Part shown: positions 42,701 through 52,289 of the stretch, in pieces
Layout: each line of letters opens with the position of its first letter
Numbering within the stretch: position 1 is the first letter of the stretch
Origin: Eledone cirrhosa
Taxonomy: Eukaryota > Mollusca > Cephalopoda > Octopoda > Eledonidae
NCBI GenBank assembly: GCA_964016885.1
Contig: OZ024744.1
Span: forward strand, 29,744,949 to 29,808,948
DNA: 64,000 nt
Direction of reading: 5' to 3'
Program-made: the position numbers and the translations under genes
The notes under the pieces: generated by a model
The model's database searches: none
Told to the model about the DNA's origin: nothing
What the model saw: the letters and a program-made list of their open reading frames with translations, nothing else

Positions 42701-45130
42701 GCTAGGTACTGTTACCTGTTACACAGAGAAGACCACAAACCTAGGTACTGTTACCTGTTAAATAGAGACAACCACAAACATAGGTACTGTTACCAGTTAG
42801 ACAGACAAGACCACAAACCTTGGTACTGTTACCTGTTACACAGAGAAGACCACAAACCTAGGTACTGTTACCTGTTACACAGAGTAGACCACAAACCTAG
42901 GTACTGTTACCTGCTACACAGAGAAGACCACAAACCTAGGTACTGTTACCTGTTACACAGAGAAGACCACAAACCTAGGTACTGTTACCTGCTACACAGA
43001 GAAGACCACAAACCTAGGTACTGTTACCTGTTACACAGAGAAGACCACAAACCTAGGTACTGTTACCTGTTACACAGAGAAGACCACAAACTTAGGTACT
43101 GTTACCTGTTACATAGAGAAGACCACAAACCTAGTTACTGTTACCTGTTACACAGAGAAGACCACATACCTAGGTACTGTTACCTGTTGCACAGAAAAGA
43201 CCACAAATCTAGGTACTGTTACCTGTTACACAGAGAAGACCACAAACCTAGGTACTGTTACCTGTTAGACAGAGAAGACCACAAACATAGGAACTGTTAC
43301 CTGTTACACAGAGAAGACCACAAACCTAGGTACTGTTACCTGTTACACAGAGAAGACCACAAACCTAGGTACTGTTACCTGTTACACAGAGTAGAGCACA
43401 AACCTAGGTACTGTTACCTGTTACATAGAGAAGACCACAAACCTAGGTACTGTTACCTGTTAGACAGAGAAGACCACAAACTTAGGTACTGTTACCTGTT
43501 AGACAGAGAAGACCACAAACCTAGGAACTGCTACCTGTTACACAGAGAAGACCACAAACCTAGTTACTGTTACCTGTTAGACAGAGAAGACCACAGACCT
43601 AGGTACTGTTACCTGTTACATAGAGAAGACCACAAACCTAGGTACTGTTACCTGTTAGACAGAGAAGACCACAAACATAGGAACTGCTACCTGTTAGTCA
43701 GAGAAGACCACAAACCTAGGAACTGCTACCTGTTACACAGAGAAGACCACAAACCTAGGTACTGTTACCTGTTAGATAGAGAGGACCACAAACCTAGGTA
43801 CAGTTACCTGTTAGATAGAGAAGACTACAAACATCGCTACTGTTACCTGTTACACAGAAAAGACCACAAACCTAGGTACTGTTCCATGTTAAATAGAGAA
43901 GACTACAAACCTAGGTACTGTTACCTGTTAGATAGACAAGACTAAAAACCTAGGTACTGTTACCTGTTACACAGAGAAGACGACAAACCTAGGTACTGTT
44001 ACCTGTTACACAGAAAAACCACAAACCTAGGTACTGTTACCTGTTAGATAGAGAAGACTACAGAGCTAGGTACTGTTACCTGTTACACAGAGAAGACCAC
44101 AAACCTAGGTACTGTTACCTGTTAAATAGAGACAACCACAATCCTAGGTACTGTTACCAGTTAGACAGACAAGACCACAAACCTTGGTACTGTTACCTGT
44201 TACACAGAGAAGACCACAAACCTAGGTACTGTTACCTGTTACACAGAGTAGACCACAAACCTAGGTACTGTTACCTGCTACACAGAGAAGACCACAAACC
44301 TAGGTACTGTTACCTGTTACACAGAGAAGACCACAAACCTAGGTACTGTTACCTGCTACACAGAGAAGACCACAAACCTGGGTACTGTTACCTGTTACAC
44401 AGAGAAGACCACAAACCTAGGTACTGTTACCTGTTACACAGAGAAGACCACAAACTTAGGTACTGTTACCTGTTACATAGAGAAGACCACAAACCTAGTT
44501 ACTGTTACCTGTTACACAGAGAATACCACATACCTAGGTACTGTTACCTGTTGCACAGAAAAGACCACAAATCTAGGTACTGTTACCTGTTACACAGAGA
44601 AGACCACAAACCTAGGTACTGTTACCTGTTAGACAGAGAAGACCACAAACATAGGAACTGCTACCTGTTACACAGAGAAGACCCCAAACCTAGGTACTGT
44701 TACCTGTTACACAGAGAAGACCACAAACCTAGGTACTGTTACCTGTTACATAGAGAAGACCACAAACCTAGTTACTGTTACCTGTTAGACAGAGAAGACC
44801 ACAAACTTAGGTACTGTTACCTGTTAGACAGAGAAGACCACAAACCTAGGAACTGCTACCTGTTACACAGAGAAGACCACAAACCTAGGTACTGTTACCT
44901 GTTACACAGAGAAGACCACAAACCTAGGTACTGTTACCTGTTACATAGAGAAGACCACAAACCTAGGTACTGTTACCTGTTAGACAGAGAAGACCACAAA
45001 CCTAGGAACTGCTACCTGTTACACAGAGAAGACCACAAACATATGTACTGTTACCTGTTAGACAGAGAAGACCACAAACCTAGGTACTGTTACCTGTTAC
45101 ACAGAGAAGACCACACAACTATTTACTAAT
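27770..45130 (+). repeat. Higher-order repeat family C, marker-defined, 11 occurrences
   Basis: A block of marked monomers recurs. Its order is a GGACCAC monomer with TACAGTTACC, then GACTACAAACATCGCTACTG, then TTCCATGTTAAATAGAG, then GATAGACAAGACTAAAAACC. In most copies this is followed by a 38-bp monomer with CAGAAAAACCAC, one with GACTACAGAGCTAG and one with ACCAGTTAGACAGAC. The ATCGCTACTG marker is at 27821, 28911, 29651, 30974, 32143, 37172, 38252, 39703, 40783, 42470 and 43832. Spacing varies (740 to about 1,690 bp within clusters), so block lengths are still changing. Recurring offsets include 2,531, 1,675 and 1,364 bp. Confidence 0.8.
34797..37115 (+). repeat. Longest satellite open frame (772 codons), not a gene
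   Basis: This is the longest uninterrupted frame in the array, about 59 repeats of the 13-residue period. The corresponding frame in the other copy of the segment (25835-27763) is 642 codons; the difference of 130 codons is exactly ten monomers. The extra ten include a second copy of the HRKCYLLHREDPNSRYCYL stretch, so they arose by local duplication. There is no splice or promoter context, no domain, and the 'start' codon is a monomer variant. I list it only so it is not mistaken for a gene. Confidence 0.75.
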
Positions 45131-45168
45131 ACCTGTTACACAGAGAAGACCACAACCCTAGGTACTGC

Positions 45169-45858
45169 CATGTGAGGTGGAGTGGTAGATGTAGTGGGTG
45201 TTGCTGGTTGGTCATCACGTTTTCCCTCATCTTCCCTATTTAATTACTTATTTAAATCTCTTTTATAATTTTAATGATGATTAGACCTTATATGATTTAA
45301 CTAGAGACTAATGAGAAGGGTGTATTACACGAAACTATACATGGATCAGTCTGACGGGTTGATTCCTTTCTCGGCGCCAGAACCTTGTTATTTTGTTACC
45401 AAATGTTAGCTGTACAGTATGTATTTCCTTCTCACAAAGAAAATATACAATTTCAACTGAGAATTATGGTAAACTGACAAGCCTAGTTCTTATATGTATA
45501 TATATTTCTTGCTCTTACCACACTAAAACAAATTCATAAGCATGCCTTTTCTGCTACATCGAACACTCAGCCGCGCCAAATCATGTGACAAGTAATATTA
45601 TCATACACGCCCCTACCCAGGTTTGGATATTTTCTCAACGCTGCTGCGGAACAAAGATGTTTAGTGACATATTTACGGATCGGAGGAAAGTCATGGGAAA
45701 GCTTTGGAGTTTGAAAGTTTGAATCTGACTTTAGACAAGTAAATAAATGTCCTGGCAGACCATCTGCCGACTTCATGAAAAGAAGCCTTCCTCTACACCT
45801 GCTATGAGGAATGCATCTGGGGTTCTCCTCTCTTCAGAGAGTTGCATCCTCGCGAGGT
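45169..45858. other. Unique-looking AT-rich flank of the satellite
   Basis: The 39-bp repeat stops abruptly and is followed by AT-rich sequence with no recognisable gene. Open frames here are short and look random. A TGGCGCCGAGAAAGG string on the minus strand (45379 to 45365) resembles a retrovirus-like primer-binding site, but no matching LTR pair or coding region is visible. Otherwise I see nothing to annotate. Confidence 0.6.
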
Positions 45859-46335
45859 GGAGAGAATACTTTCACTGATCCCCTAAACCCGATCACAACA
45901 CCATGTATGGATGTACACGAGATGCATCTGGGAGCGGTGATTAATCTCTCAAAGGCTGAGGTCACAAAAGCAGTTAAAGAACTCAAATGTGGCATAGGCG
46001 CTGGGAAAGATAAAATCCATCTCAAGATATTAAAAGCCTTAAATAGAGAAGGTATTCTCTGGCTGACACGTGTGTGCCTGGTGGCATGGATCTTTGGAAA
46101 GACACCAAAGTGATGGCAATTGGGAGTGATAATCCTAATTTGCAAAATGGGAGACAAGAGAGATGGTTTCAATTACAGAGGGATCTCTTTGTTAATCCTC
46201 CACGGTAAAGTCTATGTTAAGTGTTTGGCAAAGAGATGCAGAGAAATTGTCTAGTCCAAGCTAGCTGATCAACAGTGTGGTTTTCGCACCGGACGCAGCA
46301 CAGCTGACCAAATATTCACATTGTGGAAATTAATA
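45859..46335 (+). pseudogene. LINE (non-LTR retrotransposon) reverse transcriptase fragment
   Basis: One frame reads through the linker and start of a LINE reverse transcriptase. It shows FTDPLNP, then a KAVKELK..GIGAGKDKIH segment matching the 'K.GKAAG.D.I' region, then LNREG.LWLTRVC. After an in-frame TGA at 46111 the same frame continues with KMGDKRDGFNYRGISLL, the strongly conserved 'KKGD...NYRGISLL' motif. After a TAG at 46252 it gives DQQCGFRTGRSTADQIF. The fragment ends before the FADD-type catalytic motif. Two stops and truncation at both ends make it dead. The class is typical of LINEs common in molluscs and fish; I cannot fix the clade. Confidence 0.85.
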
Positions 46336-46339
46336 TCCC

Positions 46340-46612
46340 TAACTGGCTCCTTAGTTGGCCTTATGGTTGCAACAGTCCTGGGTACGCAGATTAATAAAGA
46401 AACTCTCTGATATGTGCGCCCTAGTTGGCTCCCTAGTTGACCTTATGGTAGCAACAGTCCTGGGTACGCAGTATAATAAAGCGGCTCTCTGTGTGCGCCC
46501 TAGTTTAACTTATGGTAGCAACAGTCCTGGGTACACATTATAATAAAGCGGCTCTCTGTGTGTGCCCTAGCTGGCCCCCTAGTTGGCTTTAATGGTAGCA
46601 ACAGTCCTGGGT
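46340..46612 (+). repeat. Degenerate tandem repeat, about 67-82 bp unit, 3.5 copies
   Basis: The string 'gcaacagtcctgggtac' occurs four times, with the preceding 'ttatggt' at 46361, 46443 and 46510 and a variant near 46590. Between copies are 'taataaag' and 'gctctctgtgtgcgccctag'. Unit lengths are uneven because of internal deletions. It starts right after the LINE fragment and may be a 3'-tail repeat of that element or an independent minisatellite. Confidence 0.8.
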
Positions 46613-46887
46613 ACTCATCAAAGACGTTTATTCATTTATTTATTGATTACATGAAATTACATTTAATTATACAAATTCGTATAAAACTGTGATCATTTAA
46701 GGTTCAGTAATGCGCCTTTCATGTCTTAATAGTAGCATCAACACTGGGTATATTTAATCCGGCACCCGGTTTCACCTCTCTAAGCTGGGTTCTTTTACCG
46801 AAGTCAAAAAATGCAGTTCACCTTTGCTGTCTGAAGGCAGAGAATCGTCGACATTTACGAGTTCTTTAACGATTCCTTCCCTCCTCG
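46613..46887. other. No gene seen
   Basis: AT-rich sequence with no open frame of note and no repeat I recognise. It lies between the small tandem repeat and the target-site duplication of the SINE. Confidence 0.5.
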
Positions 46888-47116
46888 CAATGAATCCAAT
46901 GGTTGGCAGTATTGGCTGAGGGTCGGACGCTATGCTTTGCATAATAAAGTTACGGCCCTTTATGATCTGCGTTCAAATCCCGACGAAGTTAACTTTGCCT
47001 TTCATCCTTACGGGGTCGATAAAATAAAGTACCAGTAATGCATTGGAGTTGATGTAATCGACTGCCACTCCCCCAAAATTGCTGGCCTTGTGCCTATATA
47101 AGAAACCAATGAATCC
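46888..47116 (+). mobile_element. tRNA-derived SINE with 10-bp target-site duplication
   Basis: The element body is 46898-47106. It has a tRNA-like head with a plausible A box around TGGCTGAGGG (about 46913) and a clear B box GTTCAAATCC at 46971-46980, the internal RNA polymerase III promoter elements. The central part (CTTTGCCTTTCATCCTTACG, then GATAAAATAAAGTACCAG and GATGTAATCGACTG) and the tail CCTTGTGCCTATA resemble, from memory, the abundant octopus and squid SINEs. The direct repeat CAATGAATCC at 46888-46897 and 47107-47116 flanks it exactly and is read as the target-site duplication. Confidence 0.85.
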
Positions 47117-47550
47117 CTCCCTCACCACACCATGTACCCCACCATCCCGTCATCCTTCCCATCCCTCGAGACATTTAAAAAAAAAATTTTCCCGAATTAA
47201 AATTGTGTTATTTTTCTCTCCTCTGGTTATATTTGTATTCATTCAGCAATCGATAAGATCGATCGACACCAGCAATCAAATATTGTTTTATTTTTATGAC
47301 CCCACCCCACAAATGAGATGAAATGTAAAATTAATTGTGGTGGGAATTTCAACCCCAAAACATAAATAACCGGAAATAAATACCACGACACATTTCTCAT
47401 GTGTCACTGCTAATCTAAACAACATCTGTTGTAATATCACGACTTTAGTAATATAGCTATTTCACAGTTACCTCCCTTGCACTATTACCTAATATATTTA
47501 TTTATGCTTTCAACACGGTAACATGAAAACAAAAATGTCTCTATATGTTT
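47117..47550. other. No gene seen
   Basis: AT-rich sequence. A short pyrimidine-rich start (CTCCCTCACC) and a poly-A run near 47177 are present, but no coding signal or recognisable repeat. Confidence 0.5.
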
Positions 47551-47814
47551 ACCCGCTTACTGCTTTCAGTCATTAGGCCGCGGCCATACTGGAGCACCGT
47601 CTTCAATTTAGTCCATTATATCGACCGACCCAGGTATTAATCTTCTTCAAGCCTGATACTTATTTTATCAATCTATTTTTGTCGAACCGTTAGGTTACAT
47701 GACAAACATAGGACAGGCACAAACATAAACACAGACACAGAAACACATACTCACACACATATATACATGCACACACACACACACACACACACACATACAT
47801 ATATATATATAAAT
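47551..47814 (+). repeat. Cephalopod-type dispersed repeat with CA/TA tail
   Basis: The segment GCTTTCAGTCATTAGGCCGC, then GGCCATACTGGAGCACCGTC, and later CTTATTTTATC and GAACCGTTAGGTTAC, ends in a (CA)n then (TA)n microsatellite at about 47768-47811. From memory this combination is a very common interspersed repeat in octopus assemblies, usually with the same microsatellite tail. I base the family call on recall, not on a search. Confidence 0.6.
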
Positions 47815-47865
47815 ATGAGAAGAATTGAGTACTGCGTGGTTGCACATGGGTTACATATGAATAAG

Positions 47866-48338
47866 ATTAGTCCTTCATCAGTGATTTTCCAACCTTCATT
47901 GGTATTTCATCGCTTTAAAAATCATATACCTCTGGTTGGTGCGAGCAATAACTAAATAAAGTTATTTGGACAAGTAAAATAGCGTGAAGCGAGCGAGACA
48001 TGAAAACAAACTCACTCTCTGCTTCTCCCCTCTCACTTCCTCCCGTTTGGCCTGTGTGGGGTCCTTTCTCACTCACACCTCACCCATGTCGGATGGTCTG
48101 TATATCTCTCTCGCCCATGAAATTCACCCAGCTTAAACTGAATAGATATCCTGTACTTGTCTCTTCCTATCTTTCCGTTGCCATACCATCTTTGTTTGTT
48201 GACATGTCTCGCTCGCTTCACGCTATTTTACTTGTCCCAATAACTTTATTTAGTTATTGCTCGCACCAACCAGAGGTATATGATTTTTAAAGCGATGAAA
48301 TACCAATAATGAAGGTTGGAAGATCACTGATGAAGGAC

Positions 48339-48343
<5 letters not shown>
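47866..48343. mobile_element. Foldback element with ~140-bp terminal inverted repeats
   Basis: The left arm (about 47866-48011) and right arm (about 48193-48343) are reverse complements with few differences. The arms begin and end ATTAGTCCTTCATCAGTGAT / ATCACTGATGAAGGACTAAT. The inner ends meet at GCTTCACGCTATTTTACTTG-type sequence and GACATG. A roughly 180-bp pyrimidine-rich spacer (48012-48192) has no coding capacity. The terminal TA could be a target duplication. The structure fits a non-autonomous foldback or MITE-like element; two inserted copies of one repeat in opposite orientation is the alternative. Confidence 0.8.

Positions 48344-48384
<41 letters not shown>
48344..48384. repeat. 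(TA)n microsatellite
   Basis: About 20 uninterrupted TA dinucleotides immediately follow the right arm of the foldback element. Confidence 0.95.
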
Positions 48385-48388
<4 letters not shown>

Positions 48389-48755
48389 TATATTTTGAGA
48401 ATAAACTCTCAGTCATTTACAATAATTAAGCTCCAGGAATCATGGCTGTTGCCAATATAATATTGTCTTTATTGACTTATATCGAGACAGACAAATTGTA
48501 TTCACTTTTATTAGTTTATTTCATTAATAGCTAACTTTGTCTGTTGCAATGTAAACACATTTCGTGTTTATCGTACACTTTAAATGTATATATATATATA
48601 TGCATTAGTGCGACAGAAACGCGAGTGCGGGAACCACTATAGGCACCCGTTTTACGTGTGTTGTGTTGAAGTAAATAACTGTGTATACTCTGGGAACGTA
48701 TCTTACATCACCCATGGAGTACGCTGAGATACAACCGGTACTGGCATTGATAAAT
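48385..48755. other. No gene seen
   Basis: AT-rich, apparently unique sequence with a short (TA)n at about 48588-48601. No coding signal. Confidence 0.5.
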
Positions 48756-48940
48756 ATGCTGGCAGTATCGGTAGAGGGTCAGACGCCATGCTTTCCAGCA
48801 TATAGTTACGTCCCTTTACGATCTGTGTTCAAATTCCGCCAAGGTTAACTTTGCCTTTCATCCTTACGGGGTCGGTAAAATAAAGTAGCAGTAATACACT
48901 GAAATAATTGCTAGCCTTGTGCCAAAAGTAGAAACAATTA
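48756..48940 (+). mobile_element. Second SINE of the same family, internally deleted
   Basis: It matches the SINE at 46898-47106 from TGGCAGTAT through the B box (GTTCAAATTCC at 48827-48837) and CTTTGCCTTTCATCCTTACG. After CAGTAATACACTG it lacks about 35 bp, including the GATGTAATCGACTG part, then resumes with GCTAGCCTTGTGCC. It ends in a TA/TG microsatellite. No clear target-site duplication is visible. It is diverged and presumably inactive. Confidence 0.8.
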
Positions 48941-49003
48941 TATATATATATGTGTGTGTGTATATATATATGTATGTGTGTATATATATATATATATAGA
49001 TAT
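48941..49003. repeat. TA/TG microsatellite
   Basis: Mixed (TA)n and (TG)n runs directly after the SINE tail. Confidence 0.9.
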
Positions 49004-49480
49004 AGGGGTATGATTCTCGCTTTGGTATATATATTTGGTATATATATGTATGTCAGGTCACCAGTTGGTGCTACTGGTAACATGTATCCCAGTACAACCT
49101 GTCTCATGGTCGGGTCGTTGGCGACTAAACTGGCAACCCCACCTGCAGGACTAAAAACAAAACCTGTCAAAGGGCAAAGGAGCTCTTAAGAGTCAATGGC
49201 CATCCAAAATCACTGGGAGAGATGACCCCTTAGCCTTTGTCAAGGCAGAATTCTAGGAGAAGGAAAACTCTGATATAACACCTGCAACCCTGATGGTTTC
49301 CAATGATGTTGACTTGTTCTTCTTTTTGGTAAATATCATCTTGGTTAAGAGAGTGGGACTGGCTTTGTGCAGTGCCTTTGCTCACTATAAAAGCTTCACG
49401 GCACAGGCATTGCTTGATATCTGGAGATCTCTCTGCACTTGTCGTCACATGGTGCCATGGGCCCAGCACTATGTGTCAAT

Positions 49481-49561
49481 AATTGTCACAAGTGTAGTGT
49501 TTGTACCAGAGTTTTCATGTCGCTGGCTGGACTAAAAAGTCACACTTGTTCAGCGCATCAG
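49481..49561 (+). pseudogene. C2H2 zinc-finger remnant, probably of a LINE
   Basis: One frame reads HKCSVCTRVFMSLAGLKSHT followed by CSAH and a stop at 49559-49561. This fits C-x2-C-x12-H-x4-H, a complete C2H2 spacing, and the 'GLKSH' wording is typical of zinc fingers in mollusc and fish LINEs. No reverse transcriptase is visible beside it and the open frame is short, so I call it a dead fragment. A host zinc-finger exon is much less likely because only one finger is present and a stop follows directly. The rest of 49004-49597 looks like diverged mobile-element sequence. Confidence 0.55.
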
Positions 49562-49595
49562 TAGTGCGCCGTACTCGAAAACGTGTTGGCAGCCA

Positions 49596-49597
<2 letters not shown>

Positions 49598-49684
<87 letters not shown>
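49598..49684. repeat. (TA)n microsatellite, about 43 units
   Basis: Uninterrupted TA run of about 86 bp, followed by imperfect ACATAT/TATATA sequence to about 49760. Open frames here encode only IY repeats and are meaningless. Confidence 0.97.
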
Positions 49685-49685
<1 letters not shown>

Positions 49686-49806
49686 CATATTATATATATA
49701 ACATATATATTATATATATATTTATATAACATATATATTATGTGCATATATATATATAGAAGTGGTTACACAGCAGTTAGTTCAGCATACCGAGAACAAT
49801 TGTTTC

Positions 49807-49807
<1 letters not shown>

Positions 49808-49849
<42 letters not shown>

Positions 49850-49880
49850 TGTATACATATATATATATACCTATATATGA
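49808..49880. repeat. (TA)n-(GA)n microsatellite at the Penelope insertion edge
   Basis: A TA run followed by a GA run and further TA sequence. The truncated Penelope-like copy starts directly after it at 49881, so this is the left target sequence or was made during insertion. Confidence 0.9.
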
Positions 49881-51818
49881 TGAACCTTTGGCATTGAAAA
49901 GACCACACTTCAACCTGAAAGATCACAAATCTAACTTTAACTCTAATCCTTCTATTAGACTTATATGTCCCTCCAAATCAGATATTGGAATAATTAGCAA
50001 AAAAATTTTAGATAGAGTCATCCCACAATTAAGAAAATACGTTATTTTACCACTCTGGGAAAACACCTCCCAGGTAATTAATTGGTTTAAAAATATTAGG
50101 TGTAAATCTTCTGCTTCTTTCCTACAATTTGATATAGATAATTACTATTCTTCTATATCACCCATACTCCTGAACAAAGCATTAATATTTGCTAAAAATA
50201 GATCTAATTTAACTTCGGATGACATTAACATTATTACACATGCTAGACAAACACTTATTGAATTTCAGAATGAATACTGGACCAGAAACACATACATAAT
50301 CTTTTTGATATTACTATGGGTTCAAGCGATTCCGCCCAAATTACTGATCTTGTGGGCCTCTTTCTCCTTTTCAACATAAATGCCTCTTTTCCCCACCTCA
50401 AAGGTGGTTTATATCGTGATGACTGTCTTCTTCTTTCTAACAACCTTAGCCTTTCAGAAATCGAAAAAAACAAAAAGCATATTAGAACTTTCCTTAAAGA
50501 CTATTATAATCTTAATATTACTTTTGAAAAAACAAGTAAAGTAGTAAATTTCCTAGATATAACTTTAGATTTAGCTACGGGTATATACCAACCTTACCAT
50601 AAACCTAACCAAAACTTACATTACATACACTCACAATCTAATCACCCTAAATCTATCCTTAAAAACCTTGCATATAATATATCACTTAGAATTTCTAACC
50701 TTTCTTCTAACCAAGATGTATTTGATAAAAATGCGACCTTTTATAATGAAGCTCTAGATAGAAGTGGCCACAAAAATAGATTAGAGTATATACCTTCTAC
50801 TAAAAATACTGAAAGCATACAGCATAATATTACCAACAAACACCAAATGAAAAGTACACACCTAAATGCCACCCACAGTATACCCCAAAATACTAAATCT
50901 TCTAATATAAAGTATAGTAACCCTCAAAAAACTACTCATCATACAACTATAATAAATATTAATAATAAAACTCCTAATAAAAAAGATAAAACACCTAAAT
51001 CTACAAATATAACTAAAAATAGTTGTGGTGAGATCATTAACATTAATCCTCCTAGTAAAAATCATGATACAACATATAAAAATAATAAAAATAATAAACA
51101 ACATAGAAACCGTAATAGACGAGTTACTTGGTATAATGCTCCTTTTAATTTACAAGTTAAGGATAATATTGCTAAAAAATTTTTTTATATCCTTGAGAAA
51201 AACTTCCCGCCAAACCACAAATACCATCAAATCTTAAATAGGTCTACAGTTAAATTCTCATACTCTACAACAAATAACATAAAACAAAATATAAGTGCAT
51301 ATAATGCATATAAATGTAAGAAAACCATAAGTATACCACCAGTACATCAAATTAACAATAATATCTCCTCAAATACAGAATTAACGAAAGGATGTAACTG
51401 TAGAAACAAAACAAACTGCCCATTAAAAGGGAATTGTCTTGTTAACAACATAGTCTATAAATGTAATGTTAAAACTAAAGATTCTATTTGCTCATATATA
51501 GGAGCTACCTCTAACAATTTTAAGACAAGGTATAATACCCACAAACATAGCTTTAAAAATGCCGCACTGGCTAATACAACATCTCTAGCAGAAAAAATCA
51601 ATAGTTATAAAAATAAAAATATAAAATATGATTTGACCTGGAGTGTGCTCAAAAGAGCCACCCCTTATCAAAATAATAGAAAGGAATGTAGATTATGTTC
51701 CCAAGAACTATTTGAAATAATGAGGTCTAGGGATATCTTATTAAATAAAAGACAGGAATTAATTATATCGTGTAATCATAAACTAAAAAAAACATTTAAA
51801 TATTATAAACCTAATTAA
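49881..51818 (+). pseudogene. Penelope-like RT/GIY-YIG ORF, truncated and frameshifted
   Basis: The upstream copy of the retroelement ORF starts inside the reverse transcriptase region (LALKRPHFNLKDHK). It runs in one frame to about 50296, where one G present in the downstream copy at 56371 is missing. The frame then shifts, and the remainder, from the MGSSDSAQ motif to the stop at 51816-51818, lies in another frame. The shift falls between motif A (FDID) and the YRDD box, so the catalytic domain is split. It also has no start region. It is non-functional as a protein but, being almost identical to the intact copy elsewhere, is young. Confidence 0.93.
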
Positions 51819-52289
51819 TAACATTATTCTAGAATTTAATTTAATTTAAATGTTAGTTAACCTGTAAATTTAATTTAATTAATATTTTATTACAGATGAG
51901 AAAATATTATGTAATCATAAATTTTGAAAAACCTTTAAATATTACTAATATATACTCAGTAATTTAATTTATAGATTAATTTTAATTTATTTTAACCTTT
52001 TATTATAATTTTTTTTTATTATAATTCTTTTACAGATAAAATATAACAAAATAATATCATGTATCCAATGACGGAGAAAGAATTTTTAGTATTATAGACC
52101 TAATTAATATACATTTTGGAAATATATTTATTATTTGGTTTTAGTTTTAATCAACCTAAAACTTTAATTTTAATTTGCTTAAAATTAGTATCCTTGTACA
52201 GACGAATTGCAGAATGTCATGTAATCATAGAATGGGATGTGTTTTGGATATATACCTAGTTAATATATTCTGTGCAATTTTTTGAAAAA

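Larger units (their letters stand above)
1..45168 (+). repeat. 39-bp satellite array, about 1,150 monomers
   Basis: The whole stretch is head-to-tail copies of a 39-bp monomer in one orientation. Core landmarks in each unit are the palindrome ACCTAGGT (an AvrII site, CCTAGG), the small inverted repeat AGGTA-CTGT-TACCT, and the segment CAGAGAAGACCAC. Two monomer classes dominate, differing after CTGTTA: CACAGAG or GATAGAG. The consensus is about 44% GC. Two plus-strand frames lack stops (13-residue periods RYCYLLHREDHKP and NLGTVTCYTEKTT); the third plus frame and all three minus frames contain a stop in the consensus. The array begins outside the window and ends in a partial monomer after 'ggtactgcc'. 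Stops, and 1-, 2- and 4-bp indels, are scattered through it, so I read it as non-coding satellite. I cannot name a published family. Confidence 0.97.

Noticed and set aside
1390..45129. Dozens of long plus-strand open frames encoding a 13-residue repeat (RYCYLLHREDHKP), as possible genes.
   Set aside because: They follow from a stop-free 39-bp unit. Starts are monomer variants, frames switch at indels, a second frame is equally open, and there is no gene context.
1..45168. Similarity of HKPRYC to the zinc-finger linker and first cysteine (EKPYxC).
   Set aside because: There is only one cysteine per 13 residues and no C-x2-C or H-x3-5-H pairing, so no finger can form.
1..45168. Regular repeats with variable parts, considered as a CRISPR array.
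   Set aside because: There are no unique spacers; variation is substitutions in a continuous 39-bp tandem repeat, and the genome is animal.
45365..45379. Minus-strand TGGCGCCGAGAAAGG as a retroelement primer-binding site with a short LTR (TGTCAG...ATAACA) beside it.
   Set aside because: No second LTR, polypurine tract or gag/pol coding is visible; one short match is not enough.
48320..48345. CTGATGA in the right arm of the foldback element as a hammerhead ribozyme core.
   Set aside because: No GAAA at the right distance with supporting stems; the downstream sequence is just TA repeat.
45567..49747. Short open frames of 60-110 codons on both strands between the satellite and the Penelope pair.
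   Set aside because: Apart from the LINE reverse transcriptase and the zinc-finger remnant, none shows a motif, and several simply cross microsatellites, the SINEs or the foldback element.
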